A DNA stretch of 64,000 nt from positions 1,674,001 through 1,738,000 of the forward strand of contig NZ_LNRF01000001.1 in NCBI RefSeq assembly GCF_001557875.1, in the 5' to 3' direction. The stretch is from Vibrio splendidus (GTDB taxonomy: Bacteria; Pseudomonadota; Gammaproteobacteria; Enterobacterales; Vibrionaceae). The notes beneath the pieces are model-generated. The model did no database searches. It saw only the letters and a program-made list of their open reading frames with translations, and was not told the DNA's origin. Positions 52,802 through 61,525 of this stretch are shown here, in pieces. The translations under genes and the position numbers were made by a program. Numbering within the stretch: the stretch's first letter is position 1; the number at the start of each line of letters is the position of its first letter.

Positions 52802-54412
52802 CTACTTCTGAGGAGCTGGCTTAGAGCGGCTTCTAGACGGTGACGGTTTGTTGCCTGTCGGCTTATTTGACGACTTGCTCGGACCGTAGCTACCACCGTA
52901 ACCAGACTTCTTAGGCTTACCTGTACCGTTGGATTTACCCGCACCGCTTGGCTTGCTCAGAGTGTTCTGAGAACCCGCGTTATTTGCAGCAGGTTTATTG
53001 CCCGCATTACCGCGTTTAAAGTTACTGCCGTTGTTTCTTACTGATTTATCTTCACCAGTCGCGGCTGAATTGTTTTCAGTAGGCTTCTTTCCAGACGTTG
53101 GCTTACGTTTTGGCGCTGAGCCATTACCTGCTACATGACGCTTATTCTTACCTGCTGGCTTGTGTCCACGAGCGTTATCACCAGAGCGTTGACCATCAGC
53201 ATGCTCACGTGGCTGTTTTGCTTTTTTCGGCTTCTTAGGCTTGATTGGACGTGTATCTAAACGAGATTCTGGTAGCTTGTTTACTGGCGAGAAGCCTTCA
53301 AGCTCGCGACGCTCTAGTACTTGTTGAATAAGACGTTCAATACCGAACAACTCGCCCACTTCATCAGCACAAACCAGTGAAATCGCTTTACCTACTTCAC
53401 CAGCGCGGCCAGTACGACCGATACGGTGTACATAGTCTTCTGATACATGCGGAAGATCGAAGTTAACTACTTGGGGCAGTTGTGGGATATCAATACCACG
53501 AGCAGCAATATCAGTCGCTACAAGTACTCGTACCTTACCTGTTTTAAAGTTCTCTAAGGCTTTAGTACGTGCACCTTGGCTCTTGTTTCCATGGATAGGC
53601 GCTGCTGTGATGTCTTGCTCTTCAAGGAAACGAGCAAGCTTGTTTGCACCGTGTTTTGTTTTGCTAAATACCAAGACTTGTCGCCAATCGTTATCTTTGA
53701 TTAGCTTCGCTAGCATTGCGCTCTTTTTCTTTTTATCTACTGGGTAGATGCTTTGCTCAACCGTTTTTGCTGTCGAGTTTGCAGGACTTACCGAGATCTC
53801 AACAGGATTGTTCACCAAGCCTTTTGCTAAGCTACGGATATCATCAGAGAACGTCGCTGAAAACAATAGGTTCTGACGCTTCTTCGGTAGGAAAGCCAAG
53901 ATCTTACGGATGTCACGGATGAAGCCCATATCTAACATACGGTCCGCTTCATCTAGCACTAGAATTTCTAGTTGATCGAATCGCACTGCATTTTGGTTGT
54001 ATAAGTCAAGCAGACGACCTGGTGTTGCCACCAGTACATCACTACCTTTACGCAGCTTTTGCATCTGAGGGTTAATTTTCACGCCACCAAACACGACTGT
54101 AGAAGTAAGTGGTAAGTTAATACCGTACTTAACTACACTGCCATTTACTTGCGCAGCAAGCTCACGAGTTGGCGTTAACACTAGCGCACGAACTTGGTTC
54201 TGACGTACACGAGAGCCTTTTGATAACATTTCAAGAATAGGTAGCGTGAAGCCTGCAGTTTTACCTGTACCTGTTTGAGCAGCGGCCATCACATCTTTGC
54301 CCGTTAGGACAGCTGGTACGGCTTTCTCTTGTATTGGTGATGGCTTATCGTAACCTTGTGCTTCAATAGCTTTAAGGATCGGTTCAGAAAGGCCAAGGGA
54401 GGTAAAACTCAT
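52802..54412 (-). CDS. DEAD-box RNA helicase, RhlE-like
   Basis: A 536-residue helicase. Visible motifs: Q motif ([17 protein letters not shown]), I ([12 protein letters not shown]), Ia (PTRELAAQV), II (VLDEADRML), III (FSATFS), V ([14 protein letters not shown]) and VI ([10 protein letters not shown]). The C-terminal extension from about residue 395 is a low-complexity basic tail rich in Lys, Pro, Gly, Asn and Ser, typical of RhlE-type proteins and likely to bind RNA. It remodels RNA or ribosomal precursors, often in the cold. Monocistronic; a hairpin (GCAACG/CGTTGC, 54449-54472) lies in its leader. Confidence 0.94.
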   Translation of the reverse strand: MSFTSLGLSEPILKAIEAQGYDKPSPIQEKAVPAVLTGKDVMAAAQTGTGKTAGFTLPILEMLSKGSRVRQNQVRALVLTPTRELAAQVNGSVVKYGINLPLTSTVVFGGVKINPQMQKLRKGSDVLVATPGRLLDLYNQNAVRFDQLEILVLDEADRMLDMGFIRDIRKILAFLPKKRQNLLFSATFSDDIRSLAKGLVNNPVEISVSPANSTAKTVEQSIYPVDKKKKSAMLAKLIKDNDWRQVLVFSKTKHGANKLARFLEEQDITAAPIHGNKSQGARTKALENFKTGKVRVLVATDIAARGIDIPQLPQVVNFDLPHVSEDYVHRIGRTGRAGEVGKAISLVCADEVGELFGIERLIQQVLERRELEGFSPVNKLPESRLDTRPIKPKKPKKAKQPREHADGQRSGDNARGHKPAGKNKRHVAGNGSAPKRKPTSGKKPTENNSAATGEDKSVRNNGSNFKRGNAGNKPAANNAGSQNTLSKPSGAGKSNGTGKPKKSGYGGSYGPSKSSNKPTGNKPSPSRSRSKPAPQK

Positions 54413-54575
54413 AGATTATTTTCTCAGTTGAATAACATTTAGTATGAGCAACGCGTTAAAAAGTCCGTTGCTTCAGCTTTTGCTCGCTAAATACATTGAT
54501 ATGGAGCAAAGCGCGGTATTCTGAGGCTTTTCCCTACATTCAGCAACTAAATTCTAAACTCAGCTCAAATTCAAC

Positions 54576-55931
54576 CTACATAACTTGTCGCTTCTGTTCG
54601 TACATTTTTTCATCAGCGGCTTTCAAGAGTGCATCGACATCATTGTAGTTATTATTATGAATCACCCAACCAACGCTAATTCGAAGATAAATCGAGTGTG
54701 TCTCATAGACAACTGGTGTGGTACATATCGCACCTCTAAGTTTATCCACAATCGAAGAAACATGTTGTTTGTCAATAATACGCGGTAACAAGACTAAAAA
54801 CTCATCCCCCCCAATCCTTGCGACGATATCTGAAACACGTAACTCCCTCTTAATACGTCTAGCACATTCGACCAATACCTGATCACCGGCCGCATGACCA
54901 AACGTGTCGTTAATCGCTTTAAACCCATCGAGGTCGATGTTTACAACGGCAAAGGTTCTCGCTCTCTGTTTTTGGGTAGTTTTAAATGCCTGATTGAGGC
55001 TGTACATGAAGTATCGACGATTAGGTAACATCGTTAACTCATCATGCATAGAACGGCTATCTGCAATGCGGTACAGGCGATAGATAGTAATGAAAGCAAT
55101 CGCAAGCACTAACATTATGGTGTAACCCACCAGCCTTACCACTTGAACTCGATACCAAGGTACGTCCATCAATACATGCTCATTCCCCGAGAGAGCAAGG
55201 TACCAGCCGCCGTAAGGGAAGCTCACCTGTTCGGTCGCAAATGCATTATCAAACACATCCTGAGAACCATAAAAGACATCACCATCTTTACCCGAACTGT
55301 TGGCACCGCGAATCGCGAGTTCGTACTTGTTCTCGATTTTCCCGATTCCGACATCTTCAAACAACTCATCTAAATCAATCGCGGCACTGGAAACCCCCCA
55401 GTAATTTTGATTAAAAGGCGGGTCTCGAAAGATAGGGGTTCGTGTAATGAGAGCTTGGCCTCCTTGAAATAATTCAAAAGGACCAGCGATAAACGTGTTG
55501 CCAATACTACGGGCGATTTCGACGGACTCCCACTGTATTGGGTGATCACGATAATCAATACCAAGAATCTGTTCATTACCTTCCATAGGGTAAACAAAGT
55601 TCAGAATGTCGTCTTTGGCTAATCCAATAAGCCTAATATGGAAGCCATCTTGAATAATATTCTCAGCGATCTTATCCCAATTTTTTACGTCACCATCGGG
55701 GTTTATGGTCACTAAGGTTGAGAAGTTATTGAGGATATACATATCTGACACGATTGCAGCTTCGATACGAGAACGGATGATAGATAGTTGCTTTTTTGCC
55801 TCTGAATACGATTCATTTTTAAGAAAAGTTAATTGCTTGGCGTGAAAGAACTCTATAGCACTCACTATCGTAAGGAAAAAAAGAAAAGATATTACTTTGG
55901 CAGACCACTGCTTGCTAGAACCACTTGGCAT
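54576..55931 (-). CDS. Membrane CHASE-GGDEF diguanylate cyclase
   Basis: A 451-residue protein. TM1 is at about 11-28 and TM2 at 263-287. The periplasmic part is a CHASE domain (YPMEGNEQILGIDYRDHPIQ; FIAGPFELFQGGQALITRTP). The cytosolic GGDEF domain has an intact active site at 374-378 (ARIGGDEFLVLLP) and an inhibitory RxxD site (RVSD, 365-368). It should therefore make c-di-GMP with product feedback in response to an unknown extracellular ligand. No EAL or HD-GYP domain. Divergent from the DUF3541 gene. Confidence 0.93.
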   Translation of the reverse strand: MPSGSSKQWSAKVISFLFFLTIVSAIEFFHAKQLTFLKNESYSEAKKQLSIIRSRIEAAIVSDMYILNNFSTLVTINPDGDVKNWDKIAENIIQDGFHIRLIGLAKDDILNFVYPMEGNEQILGIDYRDHPIQWESVEIARSIGNTFIAGPFELFQGGQALITRTPIFRDPPFNQNYWGVSSAAIDLDELFEDVGIGKIENKYELAIRGANSSGKDGDVFYGSQDVFDNAFATEQVSFPYGGWYLALSGNEHVLMDVPWYRVQVVRLVGYTIMLVLAIAFITIYRLYRIADSRSMHDELTMLPNRRYFMYSLNQAFKTTQKQRARTFAVVNIDLDGFKAINDTFGHAAGDQVLVECARRIKRELRVSDIVARIGGDEFLVLLPRIIDKQHVSSIVDKLRGAICTTPVVYETHSIYLRISVGWVIHNNNYNDVDALLKAADEKMYEQKRQVM

Positions 55932-56123
55932 TTACGAACCTCTAACACTTTTGTTCTACATACTGCCTTATAACGGCTCATTTCTGGCTTATTCATCTAG
56001 TATGCCTCCAAGTCACTAAAAATCCATACTAACGTCTACTATCTATCCAATATTGAGCCATTCATCACTTCAAGACCGTTAGCTAAGCTAATTGTTTAAT
56101 CAAAAAGGGTTAGTAAACCTTAT

Positions 56124-56158
56124 AAAGCTTACATTGTATTGACTCAAAGCTCACATTG
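56124..56158. repeat. Direct repeat upstream of the DUF3541 gene
   Basis: AAAGCTTACATTG (56124) and AAAGCTCACATTG (56146) are 13-bp direct repeats offset by 22 bp, about two helical turns, ending 56 bp before the start at 56215. Possible activator-binding half-sites. Confidence 0.45.
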
Positions 56159-56214
56159 AAGGATTCATCAATGTTATTTTACATAGACTATTAATCAGCT
56201 TGGTATCACACAAC

Positions 56215-57381
56215 ATGAAGCTAAAATCTATCACACTGTGTACATTGCTATCAGCCTCAATTGCGGCGGCTGTTCACGCGCAAGACACTCTCAAGATACA
56301 AGAGAATAAGCAAGTATCAAGCGCCCCGAGTATTCAATCCCAAGCTGATTCACTCAACTATCATGAACAGTCTTTCAAGCAATCTGCTGACCTCATTCGC
56401 ACCACCTACGAAAGCCAGCTTTACACTCTGCCTGCATTTAAAGAGGGTCATTATGGACTGCGCATGTATCGCCAGACACTAGACGATAAGTATTCCGCTG
56501 CGGTATGGAGTGACATGGCTCGAGTCGCAAGCAAGCTCAGCTACCTGTCGAATGACGTTACTACCATGGAACAAATCGTACTGTACTCAGAGAAGCGCGT
56601 TGCTTCTTATGTTGGCGATGATGATGAACGCAGTGTTCGACGCTACAACATCACCAAGCACATGCCAGAATACCTTTACCTTGGCGTTGACCTTCTTGGT
56701 TCTATGGCTCGCGCCAATGAATACGGTTTAGAACACAAGAACGATGCCAAACTGCGTGAAATCATTCGTCGCTATGACTTCTCACGATACGTTACCAATG
56801 AAGACATGGTGAAAGCGTGGGCAGCTCAATTAGCCAATCAAGTCTACTGGCTGCGCCAGCTAGGTGAACAAGATGTGGTTGATGAGTTCGTCGACACCTT
56901 CAAAAAAGCGTACCCAGACGATAAAGACAAGAAGCTCTCTAGCCAACAATACGGCAATAAGATCTATGGTATGACACACGTGATCTTTGGTGATTCGGAA
57001 TATTACCAACACCAAGTAAGCGAACAAGATCATCAATGGATCTACGATTACTTCAGAGAAAACATCGATACAATATTGCTTCGCGCAAAAGAAGATGTCA
57101 TTGCTGAAGTTGGGTTAACCTTCTTATTGGCAGGTTTAGAAGATGATCCCGTCGTAGAAAAAACTCGACTCGCGATTCAAGCCTCAATCGATAAGAAATA
57201 CGGCATGATACCTTCTATCACCGGTGATTTTGATCTTGAGTACGGTGAACACCGCAATGTGTTAGCCATCATGCTACTCGATTGGCAGCAAGTGAACGAG
57301 GCGCCGACTTATGAAGGCAACCCTAAGGTATTTACTAATATCCCTTACGGGCTCATAAAAAACCAACCGCTGAAGAACTAG
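56215..57381 (+). CDS. Exported DUF3541-family protein
   Basis: About 388 residues from MKLKSITLCTLLSASIAAAV, a signal peptide with cleavage after HAQ. The rest is helical and soluble, without cysteines of note (YHEQSFKQSADLIRTTYESQ; SRYVTNEDMVKAWAAQLANQ; DLEYGEHRNVLAIMLLDWQQ). I assign it to DUF3541, a family seen mainly in Vibrio and relatives, from memory of its pattern; function unknown. The helical alpha-toroid-like layout is a guess. Monocistronic, with a strong terminator at 57409. Confidence 0.75.
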   Translation: MKLKSITLCTLLSASIAAAVHAQDTLKIQENKQVSSAPSIQSQADSLNYHEQSFKQSADLIRTTYESQLYTLPAFKEGHYGLRMYRQTLDDKYSAAVWSDMARVASKLSYLSNDVTTMEQIVLYSEKRVASYVGDDDERSVRRYNITKHMPEYLYLGVDLLGSMARANEYGLEHKNDAKLREIIRRYDFSRYVTNEDMVKAWAAQLANQVYWLRQLGEQDVVDEFVDTFKKAYPDDKDKKLSSQQYGNKIYGMTHVIFGDSEYYQHQVSEQDHQWIYDYFRENIDTILLRAKEDVIAEVGLTFLLAGLEDDPVVEKTRLAIQASIDKKYGMIPSITGDFDLEYGEHRNVLAIMLLDWQQVNEAPTYEGNPKVFTNIPYGLIKNQPLKN

Positions 57382-57408
57382 CAGCAATATCTAGGTTGTT
57401 TAGAACCC

Positions 57409-57444
57409 CAAAAGCCGCATGCCTTCCGAGGCCTGCGGCTTTTT
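57409..57444. terminator. Bidirectional terminator
   Basis: AAAAGCCGCATGCC and GGCCTGCGGCTTTT (one mismatch) around TTCCGA. It serves the DUF3541 gene and the convergent methyltransferase gene. Confidence 0.85.
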
Positions 57445-57461
57445 AAATTCTTACCACACCA

Positions 57462-58082
57462 TCACACAGGTTCTGGGGAGACTTTGTTCATCACTATCGT
57501 GAAATCCCCTTCAGCGTAGCCTTCTATCAGAGAGACATCGTCACACAACGTTTTACAGAAGCGATACACGCCCTGAGGGTGATAACTCATTAAGGTGTTA
57601 CGCGAAGGATATTGGCTTGAATTGAGAAGATTAAAAATCACCGTTTGATTCGCCAATTCAAACATACGAGTGATCATGTTGGTCAGGTAGTCAGAATCAC
57701 GAGAGATATAATTCAGTGAGCCACTTGCTATAACCACATCGTGTGCTCGGAGATTCATCTTACTCATATCACCCGATAAAAACTGACAACGAGCCTCGGT
57801 GTAGTTTTGCTTAGCCTTTTTGAGGAAGTCTACGTGTTGGTCAACACCGGTGTAAGATTGAATGCGATAGATACTGTCGAGCAGTTCAAACAACTCTCCG
57901 TAGCCACAGCCTAAATCCAAAACACTTTTTTTCTCAAAATCGGCTGAGCGAGCAATAACTTCAAAGCGACATAATTGGCTCTCTTCGCTAGTCCAGCCTA
58001 AAGACTTCGCTTTATCACCATTCGAGCGGCTAGTCTGCTTTCGGTGATACCAATACACCTTAAAACGATCACGCCAATGCAT
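57462..58082 (-). CDS. SAM-dependent methyltransferase, class I
   Basis: A 206-residue enzyme with motif I VLDLGCGYGELFELL (about residues 55-69), an acidic residue after strand 2 (YTGVDQHVDF), and motif for strand 4 (HDVVIASGSLNYI). The N-terminus is basic (MHWRDRFKVYWYHRKQTSRS). Substrate unknown. It is 31 bp downstream of a small membrane-protein gene on the same strand and is probably co-transcribed with it. Confidence 0.9.
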   Translation of the reverse strand: MHWRDRFKVYWYHRKQTSRSNGDKAKSLGWTSEESQLCRFEVIARSADFEKKSVLDLGCGYGELFELLDSIYRIQSYTGVDQHVDFLKKAKQNYTEARCQFLSGDMSKMNLRAHDVVIASGSLNYISRDSDYLTNMITRMFELANQTVIFNLLNSSQYPSRNTLMSYHPQGVYRFCKTLCDDVSLIEGYAEGDFTIVMNKVSPEPV

Positions 58083-58113
58083 TACATACTACTCAATCAT
58101 ATGATCAAATCAG

Positions 58114-58383
58114 CTAGGCTTTAGAGCCGTTCGAAAACAGACCACCGATCTTGTATCCAATCGCATAACACACCACAGCGGCAGTCACAAACACCAGTGC
58201 CGAGAAGAAGTACGCGACCGATGCTGCTACGCCAGTACCCCACACGACGCTGAACACCAAACCGAGATAAGCCTCTTTTGGCCACTGGTAGATAGGAAAC
58301 TGAGCGCCGCCAGCAATTAGGTAAACCATCGCAAACAAGCCAATGAAGGTAACAATAAGACCGATGAGAACGCGCATGTTCAT
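58114..58383 (-). CDS. Small membrane protein, 89 aa
   Basis: Three predicted membrane segments: about 4-24 (VLIGLIVTFIGLFAMVYLIA), 38-60 and 62-82 (LVFVTAAVVCYAIGYKIGGL). The short C-terminus is polar (FSNGSKA). No recognised family. It starts a likely two-gene operon with the methyltransferase. Function unknown. Confidence 0.7.
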   Translation of the reverse strand: MNMRVLIGLIVTFIGLFAMVYLIAGGAQFPIYQWPKEAYLGLVFSVVWGTGVAASVAYFFSALVFVTAAVVCYAIGYKIGGLFSNGSKA

Positions 58384-58599
58384 GGAGAGACCCTTGATTA
58401 ATTTAGCTTGGTTGCCCTTGTTCTTAATCGCAACCGGATCTTCTAATCGAAGCCGAATGCTATTAAACGCAACCTGATGATATTAAAGTATATCGGATAA
58501 AAGGAACTGTCTCTATTACTCTTCCGAGTGAGCTTTTACTCACTATAGACAAATCACAGTCGACAACCAAAACCAGATTTAGCCTGATTAACAGGCACA

Positions 58600-58650
58600 A
58601 AAAAGCGGACACCCTCCTTACGTTAACTCCGTAAGCAAGGTGTCCGCTTT
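58600..58650 (-). terminator. Terminator after nupC
   Basis: AAAGCGGACACC and GGTGTCCGCTTT form a 12-bp perfect stem, with CTTACG/CGTAAG nested inside; A- and T-runs flank both sides. Confidence 0.88.
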
Positions 58651-58663
58651 AACTGAATCTAGC

Positions 58664-59872
58664 TTAAAGCAGGATGAAAATACCCGCTAAACATGCACTC
58701 ATTAGGTTTGCTAGCGTACCAGCGGCTACCGCTTTCAAACCTAAGTTTGCCACTTCAGCACGGCGCTCTGGTGCCATAACACCGATTGAACCTAACTGAA
58801 TCGCGATAGAACCAATGTTAGCAAAGCCACATAGAGCAAAAGTCACGATAACTTGGCTGTGTTCAGATAGTAGAGCTTTGTTCTCAACGAAGTCGATGAA
58901 AGCAACAAACTCATTCATTACGATCTTCTGACCAATGTAAGAACCCGCCATCAATACTTCATCACTTGGGATACCGATTAGCCATGCAAGAGGCGAGAAC
59001 AGGTAACCGAAGATAGCTTGCAGTGTAATACCCGCAAAACCGAACGTTTCACCTAGGCTTTCTAGGCCAGTGTTGACCATCGCAATCACACTCACGAAGG
59101 CAACCAACATAGTACCAACCGCTACCGCAACCTTCATACCGTTCATCGCGCCGCTTGCCAATGCATCAATCACGTTGCTTTGGTCAGCTTTATCTAGTTC
59201 GATGTGGTCGTAGTCACTTGGTGTGCTGCGCTCAGGAACGATGATCTTCGCCATTAACAGGCTACCCGGAGCCGCCATAAAGCTTGCAGCGATAAGGTAT
59301 TTAAGCTCAACACCAAGGCCAGCATAACCACCAAGTACACTACCCGCTACCGACGCCATACCACCTGCCATTACAGCAAACAGTTCCGAACGAGTCATAG
59401 ACTTTAAAAAGGGACGAATAAGAAGAGGAGACTCACCCTGAGAAAGGAAGATATTACCTGTAGCAACTAGAGATTCAGCTTTACTTGTACCCAGCAGTTT
59501 TTGCACCGCTCCGCCCAAGATTTGAATCACTTTTTGCATGACGCCTAAGTAATAAAGCGCAGAAATCAAAGCACTGAAGAAGATAATGATTGGAAGTACG
59601 CGAACCGCGAAAATGAAGCCTTCAGTAGCAAGGTCACCGAAAAGGAAGGCAATACCAGCGTCTGCGAAACCAAGCAGGCTAGAAACACCATTACTTAGGC
59701 TTGTTAGCGCCAATTGTCCCCATGGGAAATACAAAACCAAGGCCGCAAAGCCGATTTGAAGTAATAGAGCACGAGAGACCGTTTTCCAGTTAATCGAAGA
59801 ACGACTTTCAGATAGCAGGTACGCGCAAGCAATCAGTGCAAGAACACCGACAAAACCAAATAGAATATTCAT
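58664..59872 (-). CDS. nupC: Nucleoside transporter, NupC/CNT family
   Basis: A 402-residue concentrative nucleoside transporter. Diagnostic segments are ATGNIFLSQGESPLLIRPFL, SELFAVMAGGMASVAGSVLG and ALCGFANIGSIAIQLGSIGV, covering the two re-entrant hairpins and the substrate site. It imports nucleosides with Na+ or H+. An AGGA ribosome-binding site precedes the ATG. The leader is about 250 nt or more, contains a hydrophobic 39-codon upstream ORF and alternative stems, and is followed by no other gene in the operon. It has a strong terminator. Confidence 0.93.
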   Translation of the reverse strand: MNILFGFVGVLALIACAYLLSESRSSINWKTVSRALLLQIGFAALVLYFPWGQLALTSLSNGVSSLLGFADAGIAFLFGDLATEGFIFAVRVLPIIIFFSALISALYYLGVMQKVIQILGGAVQKLLGTSKAESLVATGNIFLSQGESPLLIRPFLKSMTRSELFAVMAGGMASVAGSVLGGYAGLGVELKYLIAASFMAAPGSLLMAKIIVPERSTPSDYDHIELDKADQSNVIDALASGAMNGMKVAVAVGTMLVAFVSVIAMVNTGLESLGETFGFAGITLQAIFGYLFSPLAWLIGIPSDEVLMAGSYIGQKIVMNEFVAFIDFVENKALLSEHSQVIVTFALCGFANIGSIAIQLGSIGVMAPERRAEVANLGLKAVAAGTLANLMSACLAGIFILL

Positions 59873-59890
59873 AATGTGTCCTAGTAATCC

Positions 59891-60010
59891 TTAAAGAGTG
59901 AACATGAGCCAAGCAAATGACATCAAAGGAACAGGACAAAGAACCGCAAGCAAAACGCTACGCGATGAAGGAGCTAACAGGGTTAGCGAATGTAACAACG
60001 AGTTGTTCAT
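59891..60010 (-). CDS. Candidate 39-codon leader peptide upstream of nupC
   Basis: An ATG with AGGTGA eight bases upstream opens an ORF of 39 codons that ends 18 bp before the nupC start. The product is hydrophobic (MNNSLLHSLTLLAPSSRSVL, then a Leu/Val/Pro/Met-rich half), with a single arginine and one cysteine, as in a leader peptide or a small membrane protein. Position and ribosome-binding site are the only support; conservation is untested. Confidence 0.45.
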   Translation of the reverse strand: MNNSLLHSLTLLAPSSRSVLLAVLCPVPLMSFAWLMFTL

Positions 60011-60050
60011 GTAAAAAATCACCTTATACAAGCAGTGGAACGTAGCTGGT

Positions 60051-60118
60051 CCGGTCCGTGGGGTCATTCACATATCCATGTGACGGCTTGTATTGGCTAA
60101 GCACCGGCTTAAAACCGG
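60051..60118 (-). promoter_or_regulatory. Structured segment of the nupC leader
   Basis: On the minus strand three CCGG elements (60118-60115, 60107-60104, 60054-60051) can pair in mutually exclusive ways. The inner part has a TCACAT/ATGTGA hairpin within CCGT...ACGG. This resembles an attenuator or riboswitch, but I cannot match a known class. Confidence 0.4.
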
Positions 60119-60475
60119 AAGAGAAGTATAAACAGTTGAGTGAGACTTTCATCACATTTTTTGACGCAAACGATCGCGCGGTCAAGGAATAGACAAAGTG
60201 TGTTGTTTGTCATCATTTTCGAGCTTCAAAACTGTAAACTATCTGTATTAAGTTGAATTTTTAATGTTAAGCCTTTAAACATAAGAGCGTAATCACTCGG
60301 TTAATTCTGTGTAATTCTTACCACTTTTCTGTGTTCTACCTCATTTCCCGATACTTCAAGATTCATCTTAAGTTTGGATACGTATATACTTTGCATGATC
60401 TCACCAATAATTATCTATAAAATACTAATAGAGCTGATTAGATATAACAGCCATCGAGACTAAGAGAGGAAACAC

Positions 60476-60961
60476 GTGAAGAAAATGGAAGCTCCGCACG
60501 ACATGAGCAATGGAGCTAGATTCAAAACAAATAGGCACGGCTATGTGACAGTAGTTGAATATTATAATACCTATACTGTCATTGTCGCATTTGAAAATAC
60601 CGGAAATATCCGCGCTATCAGTGCGGCGAAATTACGTACAGGTCAGTTGACCGATCGTTCTGTCGCGCCTGAATCAATTATGATTGGTGAAAAGGTTGAG
60701 TCCGTTAAACATGGAATATTAACCATTACCCAAGTTGAATCTGAAAATATTGTGGTACTGACTAATGCCAATAATGAAGAAATTAGAATGTTATTGCCTG
60801 CAGTACAGAAAATGAAAGATAAAACTGAAGAAGTCGATAGTGAAAATGTTGCTTCGCCAAAACCGACCTCCCTTAGCCAGTTGACCAAAAGAAATAAAAA
60901 GACCAAAGACGTTAATAGCATGCTTAAGAAAATGCTTACTGACTACGGTCGATATGATTAA
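60476..60961 (+). CDS. Protein with phage-type repeat domain, 161 aa
   Basis: Starts at GTG with GAGAGGAA upstream. The first repeat (NGARFKTNRHGYVTVVEYYN then TYTVIVAFENTGNIRAISAA and KLRTGQLTDRSVAP) has the pattern G-x-V-x-V-x-x-Y-x-N...V-x-F-x-x-T-G...R-x-G-x-x-x-D that I know from the accessory domain of phage HNH endonucleases. A shorter, degenerate second repeat follows (GEKVESVKHGILTITQVESE). The C-terminus is basic and helical (LTKRNKKTKDVNSMLKKML). No nuclease motif is present. Possibly a domesticated phage fragment that binds nucleic acid. Function unknown. Confidence 0.65.
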   Translation: MKKMEAPHDMSNGARFKTNRHGYVTVVEYYNTYTVIVAFENTGNIRAISAAKLRTGQLTDRSVAPESIMIGEKVESVKHGILTITQVESENIVVLTNANNEEIRMLLPAVQKMKDKTEEVDSENVASPKPTSLSQLTKRNKKTKDVNSMLKKMLTDYGRYD

Positions 60962-61113
60962 TTCTCTATTTTCTACAATAACGCCTCTAAAAATTTACAT
61001 TCTGATATAAAAATTAATTAAGCCTGCCTTTTTCAATAAAATACGTTGCATATTCGAGTGAAAAGTTAAATTTGATCAAAGTCTCACTCTGGATCTTCGC
61101 CATAAATTAACGA

Positions 61114-61154
61114 GATCTCCATCACAATCTCATTTTAACTTTGTGATGGGGATC
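61114..61154. promoter_or_regulatory. 14-bp inverted repeat upstream of the ula PTS
   Basis: GATCTCCATCACAA (61114-61127) and TTGTGATGGGGATC (61141-61154) are complementary except for one G-T pair, with a 13-base spacer, 91 bp before ulaB. Possible operator for a DeoR/UlaR-type repressor. The right arm contains TGTGA, half of a CRP site. Confidence 0.6.
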
Positions 61155-61245
61155 TTATGGAATCCTAACTATTTCCTTTACTATGCTCTCACACAATAAG
61201 AGAACGCAGTTTCTCAACCCCTAAAATCCAATTGAGACAAATATT

Positions 61246-61515
61246 ATGAAAAAGATTCTTGTAGTTTGCGGTAACGGTCTTGGAACTTCATTAATGATGG
61301 AAATGGCAGTGAAAGAGGTGGCTAAAAAAATCGGTTTCGAAGCTGAGGTTGATCACGAAGATCTATCTTCTGCAGCATCAAGTAATGCGGATATTTGGGT
61401 CGCAGCAACAGACGTTGCTAACCAACTAAAAGAAGCTGGTAAAGAGAACATCATCAGCCTTAAAAATATTTTTGACAAAGCATCAATCGAAGAACAACTA
61501 AAAACTTTCATGTAG
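61246..61515 (+). CDS. ulaB: PTS IIB component, ascorbate type (UlaB-like)
   Basis: An 89-residue IIB domain with the phospho-cysteine C8 in the loop VCGNGLGTSLMM. Size and the N-terminus MKKILVVCGNGLGTS agree with the SgaB/UlaB family. It receives phosphate from the IIA protein and passes it to the sugar bound to IIC. It is the first of three PTS genes and lies 10 bp before ulaA. The enzymes of ascorbate breakdown (UlaD, UlaE, UlaF, UlaG) are not in the window, so the substrate is likely but not certain. Confidence 0.9.
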   Translation: MKKILVVCGNGLGTSLMMEMAVKEVAKKIGFEAEVDHEDLSSAASSNADIWVAATDVANQLKEAGKENIISLKNIFDKASIEEQLKTFM

Positions 61516-61525
61516 GGTCAAAATT

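Larger units (their letters stand above)
59873..60475. other. Divergent intergenic region with the nupC leader
   Basis: About 600 bp. The nupC side (to about 60125) holds the upstream ORF and the structured segment. The other side (60130-60475) is AT-rich and must carry the promoter of the gene at 60476; I see no clear operator there. Confidence 0.6.

Noticed and set aside
60063..60086. CRP site upstream of nupC (TCACAT...ATGTGA)
   Set aside because: The half-sites are in the reverse order to TGTGA-N6-TCACA; it fits an RNA hairpin better.
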